The notes: a model not told the origin generated them from the letters alone. Shown: positions 7,925 through 17,274, numbered from the stretch's first letter. The stretch is 64,000 nt of DNA from Fluviicoccus keumensis (GCF_004217445.1 NZ_SHKX01000011.1:493260-557259), one strand, 5' to 3'. Numbers and translations: made by a program.

Positions 7925-8861
7925 CTTTCTTCATAATCACAGCGACTTCAGCGGCCTGCTGGCTATCGTGGCTGATGAGCGCGGGATTGATCCGGTGCTG
8001 GTAGAAAAGGACTACTGGATTATGCATTGCCTGTGGGGATTGCAGGCATTGCAGTTCAGGTTCGAACTGAAGGGCTGCACATCGCTATCAAAAGGCTTTG
8101 GCGTCATCCACCGGTTCTCGGAAGACATTGATATCCGGATAGAACCACCCGATCACATGCAGGTCAAGGTGGGTAAAAATCATGACAAGCCTGCACATAT
8201 AGAGTCACGGCGATACTATTACGAATGGCTCGCCAGGAACATCACCATTCCGGGCATCGACTTGGTTGAGCGCGATACGGCATTTGATGACGAAAAGATG
8301 CGCAGCGCCGGAATCCGGTTGCGCTATCCCAATCGGGTTGGCCAACAGAGTGGTATTAAGGATGGAATCTTGCTGGAGTTGGGCTTTGATGACACGACCC
8401 CCAATTGGCCGGTTGTCATCTCATCCTGGGCCTACGAGGCGGCGGTCAAGGCTGGAGTGCCGATTTTTGACAATCGAGCCGTCGATGTACCGTGCTACCA
8501 GCCTGCCTATACCTTTGTCGAGAAGTTGCAAACGGTATCAACCAAGTACCGGCTGCAAAAGGCTGGTGAAGCATTCCCGGCCAACTTCATGCGCCACTAT
8601 TACGATATCTACTGCCTGCTTACGTTGCCTGAGGTTCAGGAATTTATTGGTACACCCGCCTATGAGGCGCGCAAGGTGCAGCGGTTTCGGAGTGGGGACG
8701 AGCTGATCGCCGCCAAAAATCCTGCTTTTTTGCTGGATGATCCTGAAGAGCGAGAGCGCTTTTCCCGTGAATATAGAAGGACTTCGGCCTTGTACTACAA
8801 CGGGCAGCCAGACTTGACGGACATTCTTTGTCGTATCGGGCAATTCCTAGATAAAATGTAG
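7917..8861 (+). CDS. abiEii: AbiEii-type nucleotidyltransferase toxin
   Basis: A 314-aa nucleotidyltransferase of the AbiEii/AbiGii family. Related toxins block growth by adding nucleotides to tRNA acceptor ends, giving abortive phage defence. The motif LKGCTSLSKGF (GS-loop variant of the NTP-binding GGTxL) is followed by RFSEDIDIRIE, whose DIDI supplies the metal-binding acidic pair. The LVEKDYWI segment near residue 22 is also typical. The start at 7917 overlaps the antitoxin stop. The length is normal. It looks intact. Confidence 0.88.
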   Translation: MSDFLHNHSDFSGLLAIVADERGIDPVLVEKDYWIMHCLWGLQALQFRFELKGCTSLSKGFGVIHRFSEDIDIRIEPPDHMQVKVGKNHDKPAHIESRRYYYEWLARNITIPGIDLVERDTAFDDEKMRSAGIRLRYPNRVGQQSGIKDGILLELGFDDTTPNWPVVISSWAYEAAVKAGVPIFDNRAVDVPCYQPAYTFVEKLQTVSTKYRLQKAGEAFPANFMRHYYDIYCLLTLPEVQEFIGTPAYEARKVQRFRSGDELIAAKNPAFLLDDPEERERFSREYRRTSALYYNGQPDLTDILCRIGQFLDKM

Positions 8862-9151
8862 CGATCTTTGAGCTGCCACCACTTGCCGCCAGTGTATGAA
8901 AGTCCAAGGCAGGCTTGGATCTGAAGTTGATGGCAGGGGCATCTCATGGTGGGCAAGACGGCGTTCGAACTTTGACACAAAGTAGCCCCCGCCTTACGAT
9001 GCTGGGCGATTCAGAGTGTTGTGGGCCTGGTGATCCGGGATGGCTGTGATGTACCCGCTAAGTGGTACGCACTTTAGAGATGAAAGCATTGAAGTTGATC
9101 GCTCTCGTTGGTGGTTTTCTGGACTGAATCCCGTAAAGAAGGAGAAATTAA
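8862..9151. other. Intergenic stretch after the AbiE pair
   Basis: No gene seen. It holds the second copy of the AbiE-flanking repeat (8927-8997). The ribosome site of the next gene (AAGGAG, 9139-9144) marks its end. Confidence 0.5.
8927..8997. repeat. AbiE-flanking imperfect repeat, copy 2
   Basis: Starts TTGATGGCAGGGGC and reaches GCCCCCGCCTTAC. The TTGATGG-to-GCCCCC spacing is 58 bases, against 61 in the copy at 7034. The middle is more diverged. Confidence 0.45.
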
Positions 9152-10264
9152 TTGAAGCTTGATTTTGAAAAAATACTTGATGGCTCAAAATTCTATCCAA
9201 TCGAGGAGTTGGAAAATTTGTTGGCTTGGCCCAAAGGGTATATTTTGAAATCGGCTATTAAGAAAGGGCCCAGATTATTGGTTTGCATTAAGGTTTCTGA
9301 TGGTTGTGAGGCTTTCTCTATTGATATATCTTCAATTAATCAGGGTTTTGTTGAGCGGATTCGTCATAAAAGTAATAATCCTAATTATCCATCCCCATCT
9401 GTTTTCGAAGCCCCTCAGTGCGAATTGCGGGGGCAAGTGATCGCATTAATAGTAGACCGGAGTGTGCTTGTTGATGTAGAAAAAAATTGGTCTGGAGTCT
9501 GTCAGAAATTCTTTAGAGAAGCCTACGTTGTTGTGAAGAGGCACCCAACGCTTTCATTTAAGTTATTAAAGTTGATGTCTCCACAAAGGCTTCATGATCT
9601 AAATGCACCTAGGGATGTTCTTTGGAACGTAGACCCCGAACGTGCGAGATATGCCGTGTATCGTTCGGATACGAATATTGAGTTTATTGATGGCGCTGGC
9701 TATACTGATCCATTGAATGTTCCTGTGAAAATAGATGCTCTCTATATTAGAGGCTATGATTTTATTGAGTGGTTCAAGCAGGTTGGATATTTTTATACAG
9801 GTAATATTTGGCGGCAACCTGAAAGCACGGTTTCGCTGTCGGATAGTTTAGCGCCAGTAGATATTTCGCCGGATGGTTTAGAGCCAGTAGATATTTTGCC
9901 AGGTAATAATGTTCTGTCAGAGTTAACCGGTGAGGCTGAGGATTCTACTCGCCAAAAGAAATTAAGAATGAATGAATTCCGTATCCGGGTTAAGCGGGGA
10001 CTTGATTCTATAATGAAAGAGCGCAATATTTCAGCTGCGGATGTTTATGCAGATGACTTGCTGCGTTTGTTTAATGAGGAGGCGAATAAGGGCGGTGGTG
10101 ATTTCTTCTTTGAGTGTGTAAGTGTTGCCGGGAGCTCAAAAGAGTTGTTTTTCAGAAATTCAACAGGAGGTAGGATTCTTGTGAGCAAAAAGAAAACGGC
10201 AGCTTGTCTGAAAAGGGTTGTCGAATTGATAGAAAAAGGATTGTGGGGATCGGATGGTGATTGA
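9152..10264 (+). CDS. Hypothetical protein, AT-rich orphan with TTG start
   Basis: 370 aa; I do not recognise the family. It begins at TTG (9152), positioned 7 bases after AAGGAG, giving MKLDFEKILDGSKF. The N-terminal 200 residues look globular and mixed alpha/beta (FYPIEELENLL, YIRGYDFIEWF). A low-complexity linker with two near-identical segments (LAPVDISPDG, LEPVDILPGN) lies near residues 232-250. The C-terminal 110 residues are charged and helical, ending in KKTAACLKRVVELIEKGLW. The codons are far richer in A/T than in the neighbours, a sign of separate acquisition. It stands alone between the AbiE pair and alpA. Confidence 0.7.
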   Translation: MKLDFEKILDGSKFYPIEELENLLAWPKGYILKSAIKKGPRLLVCIKVSDGCEAFSIDISSINQGFVERIRHKSNNPNYPSPSVFEAPQCELRGQVIALIVDRSVLVDVEKNWSGVCQKFFREAYVVVKRHPTLSFKLLKLMSPQRLHDLNAPRDVLWNVDPERARYAVYRSDTNIEFIDGAGYTDPLNVPVKIDALYIRGYDFIEWFKQVGYFYTGNIWRQPESTVSLSDSLAPVDISPDGLEPVDILPGNNVLSELTGEAEDSTRQKKLRMNEFRIRVKRGLDSIMKERNISAADVYADDLLRLFNEEANKGGGDFFFECVSVAGSSKELFFRNSTGGRILVSKKKTAACLKRVVELIEKGLWGSDGD

Positions 10265-10554
10265 TGTGGAATGCGCGGCAGATGCATTCAGTTCTGATAG
10301 CGTTGACTGCTGAGGCCAACAATCTGTCGTGCGCTGACAGTCGCGGCCCTCGATAGGCTCAATCTTCAATTGATTGGAAGTTCCTGAGTGCCTTGCCGCA
10401 CAGGCCATCTGTAGTGTACCTCTCGGGCGGGCGGTACTATTAGTGCTTAATAAGCCTAATAAGCCATGCCCCTGGTTAGCCCACCCGCACAATTGCTCTC
10501 GATCACGTTGATCCTGCAACAGGCGTGTTGCCTGTTGCCGCTATCGAGAGTTGA
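10265..10554. other. Regulatory intergenic region upstream of alpA
   Basis: No gene seen. The last 55 bases hold a nested inverted repeat (annotated separately). Further upstream is a repetitive AATAAGCCTAATAAGCC segment near 10449-10465. Confidence 0.5.
10496..10550 (+). promoter_or_regulatory. Nested inverted repeat covering the alpA ribosome binding site
   Basis: Outer arms CTCTCGAT (10496-10503) and ATCGAGAG (10543-10550) enclose inner arms CAACAGGC (10517-10524) and GCCTGTTG (10530-10537) with a 5-base loop. All arm pairs are perfect. The 3' outer arm contains GAGAG, the only plausible ribosome site for the ATG at 10555/10558, so folding would hide it. Confidence 0.55.
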
Positions 10555-10809
10555 ATGATGAATGCAACTGTTATTCGCCCCATTATTCGGGCAAAAGACT
10601 TTTGTAAAATGACCGGTATTCCCGATTCGACCCGTGCCGTTTGGGAGAATCCGAAATCCAAATACTACGATCAGACCTTTCCTAAGAAAGTTCGCCTTGG
10701 GCCGCGCACGGTAGGCTACTTCTTGGATGAGGTTGTGGCCTGGCTGGAGAGTCGTCAGGAAATGAATGCCGTACCTGAGGGGCAGAAGGCGAAGGAGGAA
10801 TCGAAGTAA
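10555..10809 (+). CDS. alpA: AlpA-family regulator / excisionase-like protein
   Basis: An 84-aa DNA-binding protein of the AlpA/Xis-like MerR-fold group, which in P4-like elements activates or directs excision by the integrase. Visible features are an HTH-like start (IRAKDFCKMTGIPDSTRAVWE), the central lysine-rich FPKKVRLGPRTVGYF (AlpA phrase FPxxxxLGxRxVGW) and a helix DEVVAWLESRQEM. The usual W after VG is Y. Two adjacent ATG codons (10555 and 10558) are possible starts. The nested hairpin just upstream is likely to control its translation. Confidence 0.85.
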   Translation: MMNATVIRPIIRAKDFCKMTGIPDSTRAVWENPKSKYYDQTFPKKVRLGPRTVGYFLDEVVAWLESRQEMNAVPEGQKAKEESK

Positions 10810-10811
10810 TC

Positions 10812-10895
10812 ATGGATGGCATTATACCTGCCGGGTATGACCCGGCAGAATACTGCTGGTTTTGGTATCTCAGTTTTCTTCTTGAAGAGTATTAG
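10812..10895 (+). CDS. 27-aa micro-ORF between alpA and the 273-aa gene
   Basis: An ATG two bases after the alpA stop opens a 27-codon frame rich in aromatic and hydrophobic residues (EYCWFWYLSFLLEEY). It ends two bases before the next start at 10898. AAGGAGG at 10791-10797 lies 14 bases upstream. A perfect hairpin CTGCCGGG-TATGA-CCCGGCAG (10828-10848) sits inside. It could be a leader peptide that couples translation, or chance. Confidence 0.3.
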   Translation: MDGIIPAGYDPAEYCWFWYLSFLLEEY

Positions 10896-10897
10896 CG

Positions 10898-11719
10898 ATG
10901 AGTAGTCTTATTAACGCTAAAGGCAATCATGATGCTGAGATGGCAAGTAATGGACTTGAGGCTATTCTGGTGACGGATTATCCTGATTTGATTTTTAGTC
11001 AGCCTGAGATGATTCGCTTGTTGTGCCCGAGTATGGCCAATCCGTTTATTGCGCCTGAAGTGCTTTCTGTAGTGAGGTGGGTAATCGCGATCAAGGATAA
11101 CATCAATGTCTGGTCTGGAATGTTTGGAGGGCATGTTGGTAAGTCCTATGCTCGGATTTATATTGATGATTGCCTCGGAACGCTGTGTCAATATTTTCCC
11201 GCGCTGCAGCTCTCAGCGGACTGGATAATGTTTGAGGAATTTGGGGAAATGAAGCCTGCCTTTATCGAAATGGCTAGGCATCAAAATCATGGCGCACAAT
11301 CGCTCTTGGATAAAATGTGGTCTGGCCCTGACTGCTTGATTCAAAGCCAACTGCTGCGCCATCATGTTGATGAAGCGGTTTGGCCCTCCAGCTCCTTATT
11401 TGTGCATGCATTGGCTGCATTTGCCCAGTGTGCCACCTCCGACCTTGTCAAATTGTTGACGGATAAAGCTCTTTCTTCGTGGGGCATATTTTGGGGCGAA
11501 GCGGTGGATTATCGTTATATGGTGGCCAATCTTCCGGTGTTGCTCGGCTTCTGGAGCATGACTGGTGCACCCATGACGTGGTGGCATCGCCAGCGCCGAC
11601 TGGCAGTGGTCGAGCAAGTCCGTGTGTTCGATCCGCAGTGGTTCGCCCTTGCTTACCAGCACGGAGTCATGCTGGCTGTGGTCATGGGCCATCATTACAG
11701 TACCGCGAAGGTGGAGTAA
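10898..11719 (+). CDS. Hypothetical protein paired with the DUF1998 helicase
   Basis: 273 aa, family not recognised. The start follows GAAGAG by 8 bases. The protein is rich in Trp, His and Met and largely helical. Notable segments are VINVWSGMFGGHVGKSY-like (near 75; actual read NINVWSGMFGGHVGKSY) and MTWWHRQRRLAVVEQV near 230. There is no signal peptide, nucleotide-binding loop or obvious nuclease motif. It ends 5 bases before the start of the giant helicase, so the two are almost certainly one transcription unit and probably a functional pair. Confidence 0.75.
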   Translation: MSSLINAKGNHDAEMASNGLEAILVTDYPDLIFSQPEMIRLLCPSMANPFIAPEVLSVVRWVIAIKDNINVWSGMFGGHVGKSYARIYIDDCLGTLCQYFPALQLSADWIMFEEFGEMKPAFIEMARHQNHGAQSLLDKMWSGPDCLIQSQLLRHHVDEAVWPSSSLFVHALAAFAQCATSDLVKLLTDKALSSWGIFWGEAVDYRYMVANLPVLLGFWSMTGAPMTWWHRQRRLAVVEQVRVFDPQWFALAYQHGVMLAVVMGHHYSTAKVE

Positions 11720-11724
11720 GCAAG

Positions 11725-14700
11725 ATGACTATTCCTTACTTCAGCGTCTTGTTGTCGGAACTTGCCGAACGCTCCCTTCAGGTCGTGAAACGGCATCTGA
11801 AAATCCTTCATCCCGCTTTGCGAGCTTACCTTGACCAATTGATGACCGAGACCACGCTTTTCGCCAGTGATCCGGTGTTTGAGCCGACCTTCGGATGGCG
11901 GCAGGCTGTGTCCACCATGGATGAATTGTCCACATCGTTGCTTAGTCCGGCCTTGGTTGCTGCACTGGATGCTCCTGGCGGGGAGGAGGGGGCGAATTAT
12001 CGCTTTGCACGTCATTTCCACCCCTACCGTCATCAGCATGAGGCTTGGGAGCTCCTGTGCCAGCTGCCCGCTCAGTCGGTGCTGGTCAGCTGTGGGACTG
12101 GGTCGGGTAAATCTGAATGCTTCATGGTCCCGATTCTGGACAATCTGGTGCGTGAACAGGCGCAGCTTGAAGCAAATTTGGAAGGTGTTCGCGCCCTGAT
12201 GATCTATCCCTTGAATGCGCTCATCGCCAGCCAGCAGCAACGGCTCAATGCCTGGACCTGGCCGTTTGGCAAGGCGATTCGCTATTGCCTGTACAACGGA
12301 AACACCCCGCACCGGCCGACCGGCAATCAGACCGGCAGCCCCAGCGAGGTGATGGATCGTCAGACGTTGCGTGAGTCGCCGCCCCCTATCCTGGTGACGA
12401 ATGCCACGATGCTGGAATATCTGCTGATCCGTCCTGAGGACGCACCCATACTTCATCAGTCGCAGGGCCAGTTGAAGTGGATTGTGCTGGATGAAGCTCA
12501 TACCTACATCGGCTCCAAGGCCGCTGAGCTGGCGTTGCTTCTGCGCCGTGTCATGATGGCTTTCGGGGTAAGGGCGGAGGAGGTGCGCCTCATAGCAACG
12601 TCGGCGACTCTTGGCGGCTCGGATGTCGATCTTCATCTTCAACGGTTTCTCGCCAAGTTGGCCGGGGTGCCGTTGGCGCAGGTTCACATCGTCAAGGGGG
12701 AGCGTGAGATTCCTGGCCTTGTTAAAGGGCATTGGAAGCATGCCGACAAAACGCTAGCTCAGTTGGAGACCCTGAAGGATGAGTCGCCCGGTAGGCTTTA
12801 CCGGGTGCTGAGCGGGAACAGGATTGCGCGTGCTCTGCGTGAAGCTTTTCTAACCGATAACGGATGTAAGCCGCAACCTCTGTCAGGCCTGTTGGACTTC
12901 GTCAGTAGTGCTGTCGGGGAGATGGACAGCCGCCAAGCCTGTCTGCGATGGCTGGATTTGCTGACCCATGTCCGTGACGAGTCGGGTACGCCATTCTTGC
13001 CCTTGCGCATGCATGCCTTTCAGGGTGTATTCGATGGCCTGTGGGCGTGCTGCGATAAACAGTGTTTTCGGCGTGAGGGAACGGCGCTGGACTCACCAGA
13101 CTGGGCCTTTGGCAAGGTGTATACGACCGCACGCACCTATTGTGAATGCGGCTCACCCGTGTATGAGTTGCGATCCTGTGATCACTGTCATACGGTCTAT
13201 CAGTGGGCTGAATGGAAAGTGGATGCTGGTTATCAACTTATCCGCCAAGCAGTATCCCAGGGTGATGACTTTTCCTCTGGCCTGGACTCGCAGGATGCGG
13301 AGGCAATGCCCGCGATTCGGAAGGTTGGTCAGCCGTGGCTGCCAGTACTGATTCATGGTGAGGATCAGCATGGACTCTGGACGGATTTTGTTGATGCGGA
13401 GGCTGTAGCCCGATTCGGCAGTCTGAAGTATGCCCGCACCGTTCGCGTTGCTGCAGACAGGATGGAGTACATGCATACCCTGACCTGCCGATCCTGCGGA
13501 CGGGAACATCGTCAGGATCGCCCTGTGTTTCAGTCGCTCCGTTTGTCCGCCCCGGTGCTTCAGGAGGCCTTGTTGCCTGTACTGCTCCGACACGCCCAGC
13601 CCATCGACGCCAGTTCAGTAGCCAAGGAATACTTGCCCTTCGCAGGCCGCCGCCTGCTGACCTTTACGGATAGTCGCCAAGGTACAGCGCGGTTTGCGCT
13701 GAAATGCCAGCAGGATGTGGAACAGCGGTGGCTGCAATCACAGGTTTTACAACGGGTGGTCGCTGTTTCGAGAGAGATTGATCCAGGCAAAGCGCAGCAG
13801 ACGCTGTTCGATATCGAGCAACTGCGTGACCGGCTTGACACAGTGGACCCACAGCATCGGCCGATGCTCCTGCACGCCATCAAGTTGCATGAAAAGGAGT
13901 ATCAGCGACTCCTGACGCCACCCTCGGTGTCGTTTGACCGCTTGGTGCGTTGGCTGTCCAAACGTCCAGAATTGCTTGACCATCTGTTACCGGAGTACCG
14001 GCGCAAGGATCCCGTAAGCTTCGATGCAGACAACGGGGCTGAAAATTTGGCGCGCATCTTCTTGTTGCGGGAGTTCGCCCGTCGCCCCGTGGCTCTGAAT
14101 AATCTGGAAACACTGGGGTTGGTGTCCGTGGGCTATCCAACGCTTGAGCGGATTAAGGAAGCGCCCATCCTGGAAATGACATTGGCGGAGTGGCGCGACG
14201 TTCTCAAGGCTACGCTGGATTATGTCGTGCGCGGGCAGGGAGCATTGCGCTTTCCTGAGGGGTGGTCTGCCTGGAGCGGAGCTCAGTGGCCTGCTAGTGT
14301 GCTGTGGGCTCCGAACACGTTTCCGACCACACCCTCGTCACGCAACCTGTTATGGCCAAGCTTACGGGAAGGGCCAGGCGGACCATCCCGCCTGATTCGA
14401 TGGTTGGAGAAGGCATTCGGCCTGAGCCGGTATTCACAGGCGGGTCGCGATCATATCGCAGGGCTGTTATGCCGCGCCTTTGACGATCTGGTGGAAGTCG
14501 GCCTTTTGCAGCTAGAAGGAGAAACCTGGTTGCTTGACCCCGCCTCATGGGTGCTTCAACTGCCGAATGAGGTTCATGGGTGCCCGGTCACGCATCAGTG
14601 CCTGGATACGGCGCTACGGGGCATTACACCCAATTTGCCGCGCAGGAAAACCTACAAAGGAAGCGTGCAGGTGCAAAAGCTTGCCTGGCCATCATTCGGT

Positions 14701-17274
14701 CAGCGACTGCGCGCTGCCATTGCGGATGGAGAACGTATTTTCATTCAGGATTGGTTGGCGAGCGATCCGGCTATTACGGCATTGCGCGCAACGGGCATCT
14801 GGTCAGACCTCCAGGATGCCGTTTTGCTGAACGATCCGCTTTTCTTGGTCGCTGAGCATTCTGCCCAGCAGACGCATCAGACCTTGCGCCGGTATGAGTC
14901 GGCATTCCGGCGCGGGCGCATCAATGTGCTGAGTTGTTCGACTACGATGGAGATGGGCATCGACATCGGCGGCATCTCGGTCGTGGCGATGAACAATGTC
15001 CCGCCGCATCCCGCCAATTATTTGCAGCGGGCCGGACGTGCGGGGCGACGCGGTGAAAGCCGTTCCGTGGCCTTTACCCTTTGCAAAAGCAATCCGCATG
15101 ATGCCCATGTGTTGAGCCATCCCCTGTGGGCGTTCGAGACACCGATCAAGCCGCCCACCGTGTCATTCAGTAGTGCTGATCTGGTAAGGCGTCACGTCCA
15201 TGCCTTTCTGCTCGCAGAATTCCTGAGGGAGGTTTCCGACGGAACCTCCCTGCATCGACTCCGGGTGGGCGGTTGGTTGCTTCCGCTGGGTGAGTCACGG
15301 TCTGATGCTTTTCTCCATTGGTTGGAGGTTACGGCGCTCAATCCGGGCGAGGTGTTGTCAGGTAAGCTGGCTGTACTGGTGAAATTGACCGCACTTGAAT
15401 TTCGAACGGTTGCCGAGTTAGTCCAACAGTGTCAGGAGCAGTACGGACAGTTTGTACATCAATGGTCTGCCCGCTATGAGCCGGTCCGCAAGGCGATTGA
15501 AAACTATCGTGCACGCCCCACTCGTCATAACGAAGCTATTTTAAAGCTGCTGGAGTCGCAGGAACGGCAGATGCATGAGGAGTCTTTACTGACCGCGCTG
15601 GTCAGGCAAGGGCTCTTGCCGGGCTATGGGTTCCCCGTGCATGTGTTGAGTCTGAATACCACGTCCTTGATATCTAATGCCCGCAGTCAGGCCCAAGCCA
15701 AAAAGAGCGATGTAGCCGGGCGGCAAACTGACATGCCGCGCCGGGATGTACGCATGGGGTTATTGGAATATGCGCCTGGAGCGGAGGTCGTCATTGACGA
15801 ACAGGTCTATCAATCAGCCGGGTTGTCCTTGCCGGAGTACGGACAAGGCAATTCTGATCATCAACCGGTTGATCAGCGCTTGCGGCATGTGTGGCGGTGC
15901 GAGTCTTGCGGAACAGTGACGTCCGCCGCCTACGGAACATCGCCCGGCAAGTGTTCTGCGTGTGAAGCCTGGCTGAGCCGACGGACGGAGCATCAATTTT
16001 CCATGGTGGAGCCCGAAGGGTTTGCCGTGGACCTCTTCTCCCAACCGCATCGAAATCTGCACGCCCAGCGATTTATTCCACCCGCTGAAACCTGGGTGCA
16101 GGCATCAGGTGAGTGGCGGTCACTGGAACTGGCGGAGTGGGGCGGCTACCGGTGCAGCGCCGACGGTACGGTCATCCATCAATCTGCGGGGCACAGTGGA
16201 AACGGTTACGCGGTTTGTCTGAGTTGTGGCCGTGCCCAGGAAATGAGTGAGGGCGGCCGGACTCCCGAAGTCTTCACGAAGCCGCATCATCGCCTCCGGG
16301 GTCGGCAAGGTCCTGAGGATGAACCTTATTGCGCTGGAACCATTTCGGATGGAACGATCGTGACCGGTCTGCACCTTGGGCATACCTGCCGGACGGATGT
16401 TTTGGAGGTCTTCCTGCTGAATCATCGTCAGCCGATCGCGGACCTGTCCTTGGCCTATACCTTGGCGATTGCCATGCGCAACGCGGTGGCGAGATTGTTG
16501 GGAATTGAGACGGGTGAGCTGGGGGCGGAGGTGGCTTGGCGGGATCTTGACGGATTAAAAGGCAATGCAATAGTTCTGTATGACCTTCATCCGTCCGGCT
16601 ATGTCTCTGGCTTGCAGGATCGAATGCCGGAAGTCCTTCACTACACGCGTTTATCGCTGGAGTGTCCGAATAATTGCCAAAACGGATGTCCCGCATGTCT
16701 TCAGCATTTTGACACCCGCTCCCGGACCCGGCTGCTGGATCGGCAGAAAGCATTGCGGTCATTCCCGCAAGGATGGACCAACAACCGATACTGGCATGCA
16801 GTCGGGAAAATGTTTGGAGCGGGGACCGCTCTTGAGACCCGGCCTCTGATGGAGGCCTTGACGCGAGAGATGGATCAACTCGATACACGGCAGGTGCGTC
16901 TTTTTCTGTCACCCGCGATGTTATCAGGGGAAGAATCCAGTAAGCGACTGCATGATGCCTTGGGGCTTTGGCGCTCGCGCGGTGTTGAGGCCTCGATAGT
17001 CGTAGTTTCCCAGGAAGATTCATGTGATCTGAGCCGGGTTATGGCATTTGCTGGCCGTGCTGGCATACCGTTGTATCGCCAACTGGATGCAAGCCTTTCA
17101 CCTAGGTTGGAGTTGTTGGCGGAGTTGGAGACCTCGCGTGGATGTCTGTATTGGGGGCGATGGCGTAGTAGCACCGATACGGCCGCCATGTTCACTTGGC
17201 CGCGGCGTGAGGATGAACCGATCTGGCGTAGTGTGCCGATGTCGGTTTTCGAGATGAGCCTTCAGCTGGTGTGA
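11725..17274 (+). CDS. Giant DEAH-box helicase with DUF1998 domain
   Basis: 1849-aa superfamily 2 helicase. The start at 11725 (MTIPYFSVLLSEL) is set by the upstream stop; the frame is open further back inside the previous gene. Walker A is GTGSGKS at 124-130 and DEAH at 256-259. SAT-type motif III reads ATSATLGG. C-terminal helicase motifs are EMGIDIGG and QRAGRAGRRG (from 1101). Several Cys pairs suggest zinc sites (CECG, CDHC, CRSCG), and the C-terminal DUF1998 has Cys 1647, 1651, 1655 and 1658. Helicases of this shape occur in DISARM (DrmA/B) and Druantia (DruE), but their partners are absent. A defence role is therefore inferred from context. Confidence 0.88.
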   Translation: MTIPYFSVLLSELAERSLQVVKRHLKILHPALRAYLDQLMTETTLFASDPVFEPTFGWRQAVSTMDELSTSLLSPALVAALDAPGGEEGANYRFARHFHPYRHQHEAWELLCQLPAQSVLVSCGTGSGKSECFMVPILDNLVREQAQLEANLEGVRALMIYPLNALIASQQQRLNAWTWPFGKAIRYCLYNGNTPHRPTGNQTGSPSEVMDRQTLRESPPPILVTNATMLEYLLIRPEDAPILHQSQGQLKWIVLDEAHTYIGSKAAELALLLRRVMMAFGVRAEEVRLIATSATLGGSDVDLHLQRFLAKLAGVPLAQVHIVKGEREIPGLVKGHWKHADKTLAQLETLKDESPGRLYRVLSGNRIARALREAFLTDNGCKPQPLSGLLDFVSSAVGEMDSRQACLRWLDLLTHVRDESGTPFLPLRMHAFQGVFDGLWACCDKQCFRREGTALDSPDWAFGKVYTTARTYCECGSPVYELRSCDHCHTVYQWAEWKVDAGYQLIRQAVSQGDDFSSGLDSQDAEAMPAIRKVGQPWLPVLIHGEDQHGLWTDFVDAEAVARFGSLKYARTVRVAADRMEYMHTLTCRSCGREHRQDRPVFQSLRLSAPVLQEALLPVLLRHAQPIDASSVAKEYLPFAGRRLLTFTDSRQGTARFALKCQQDVEQRWLQSQVLQRVVAVSREIDPGKAQQTLFDIEQLRDRLDTVDPQHRPMLLHAIKLHEKEYQRLLTPPSVSFDRLVRWLSKRPELLDHLLPEYRRKDPVSFDADNGAENLARIFLLREFARRPVALNNLETLGLVSVGYPTLERIKEAPILEMTLAEWRDVLKATLDYVVRGQGALRFPEGWSAWSGAQWPASVLWAPNTFPTTPSSRNLLWPSLREGPGGPSRLIRWLEKAFGLSRYSQAGRDHIAGLLCRAFDDLVEVGLLQLEGETWLLDPASWVLQLPNEVHGCPVTHQCLDTALRGITPNLPRRKTYKGSVQVQKLAWPSFGQRLRAAIADGERIFIQDWLASDPAITALRATGIWSDLQDAVLLNDPLFLVAEHSAQQTHQTLRRYESAFRRGRINVLSCSTTMEMGIDIGGISVVAMNNVPPHPANYLQRAGRAGRRGESRSVAFTLCKSNPHDAHVLSHPLWAFETPIKPPTVSFSSADLVRRHVHAFLLAEFLREVSDGTSLHRLRVGGWLLPLGESRSDAFLHWLEVTALNPGEVLSGKLAVLVKLTALEFRTVAELVQQCQEQYGQFVHQWSARYEPVRKAIENYRARPTRHNEAILKLLESQERQMHEESLLTALVRQGLLPGYGFPVHVLSLNTTSLISNARSQAQAKKSDVAGRQTDMPRRDVRMGLLEYAPGAEVVIDEQVYQSAGLSLPEYGQGNSDHQPVDQRLRHVWRCESCGTVTSAAYGTSPGKCSACEAWLSRRTEHQFSMVEPEGFAVDLFSQPHRNLHAQRFIPPAETWVQASGEWRSLELAEWGGYRCSADGTVIHQSAGHSGNGYAVCLSCGRAQEMSEGGRTPEVFTKPHHRLRGRQGPEDEPYCAGTISDGTIVTGLHLGHTCRTDVLEVFLLNHRQPIADLSLAYTLAIAMRNAVARLLGIETGELGAEVAWRDLDGLKGNAIVLYDLHPSGYVSGLQDRMPEVLHYTRLSLECPNNCQNGCPACLQHFDTRSRTRLLDRQKALRSFPQGWTNNRYWHAVGKMFGAGTALETRPLMEALTREMDQLDTRQVRLFLSPAMLSGEESSKRLHDALGLWRSRGVEASIVVVSQEDSCDLSRVMAFAGRAGIPLYRQLDASLSPRLELLAELETSRGCLYWGRWRSSTDTAAMFTWPRREDEPIWRSVPMSVFEMSLQLV

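Noticed and set aside
7034..8997. CRISPR array or integron around the AbiE pair
   Set aside because: Only two imperfect repeats far apart, with genes between; no regular spacers and no cas or integron integrase gene.
11479..11724. 82-codon N-terminal extension of the giant helicase
   Set aside because: The frame lies inside the upstream gene on the same strand; the ATG at 11725 fits the operon spacing.
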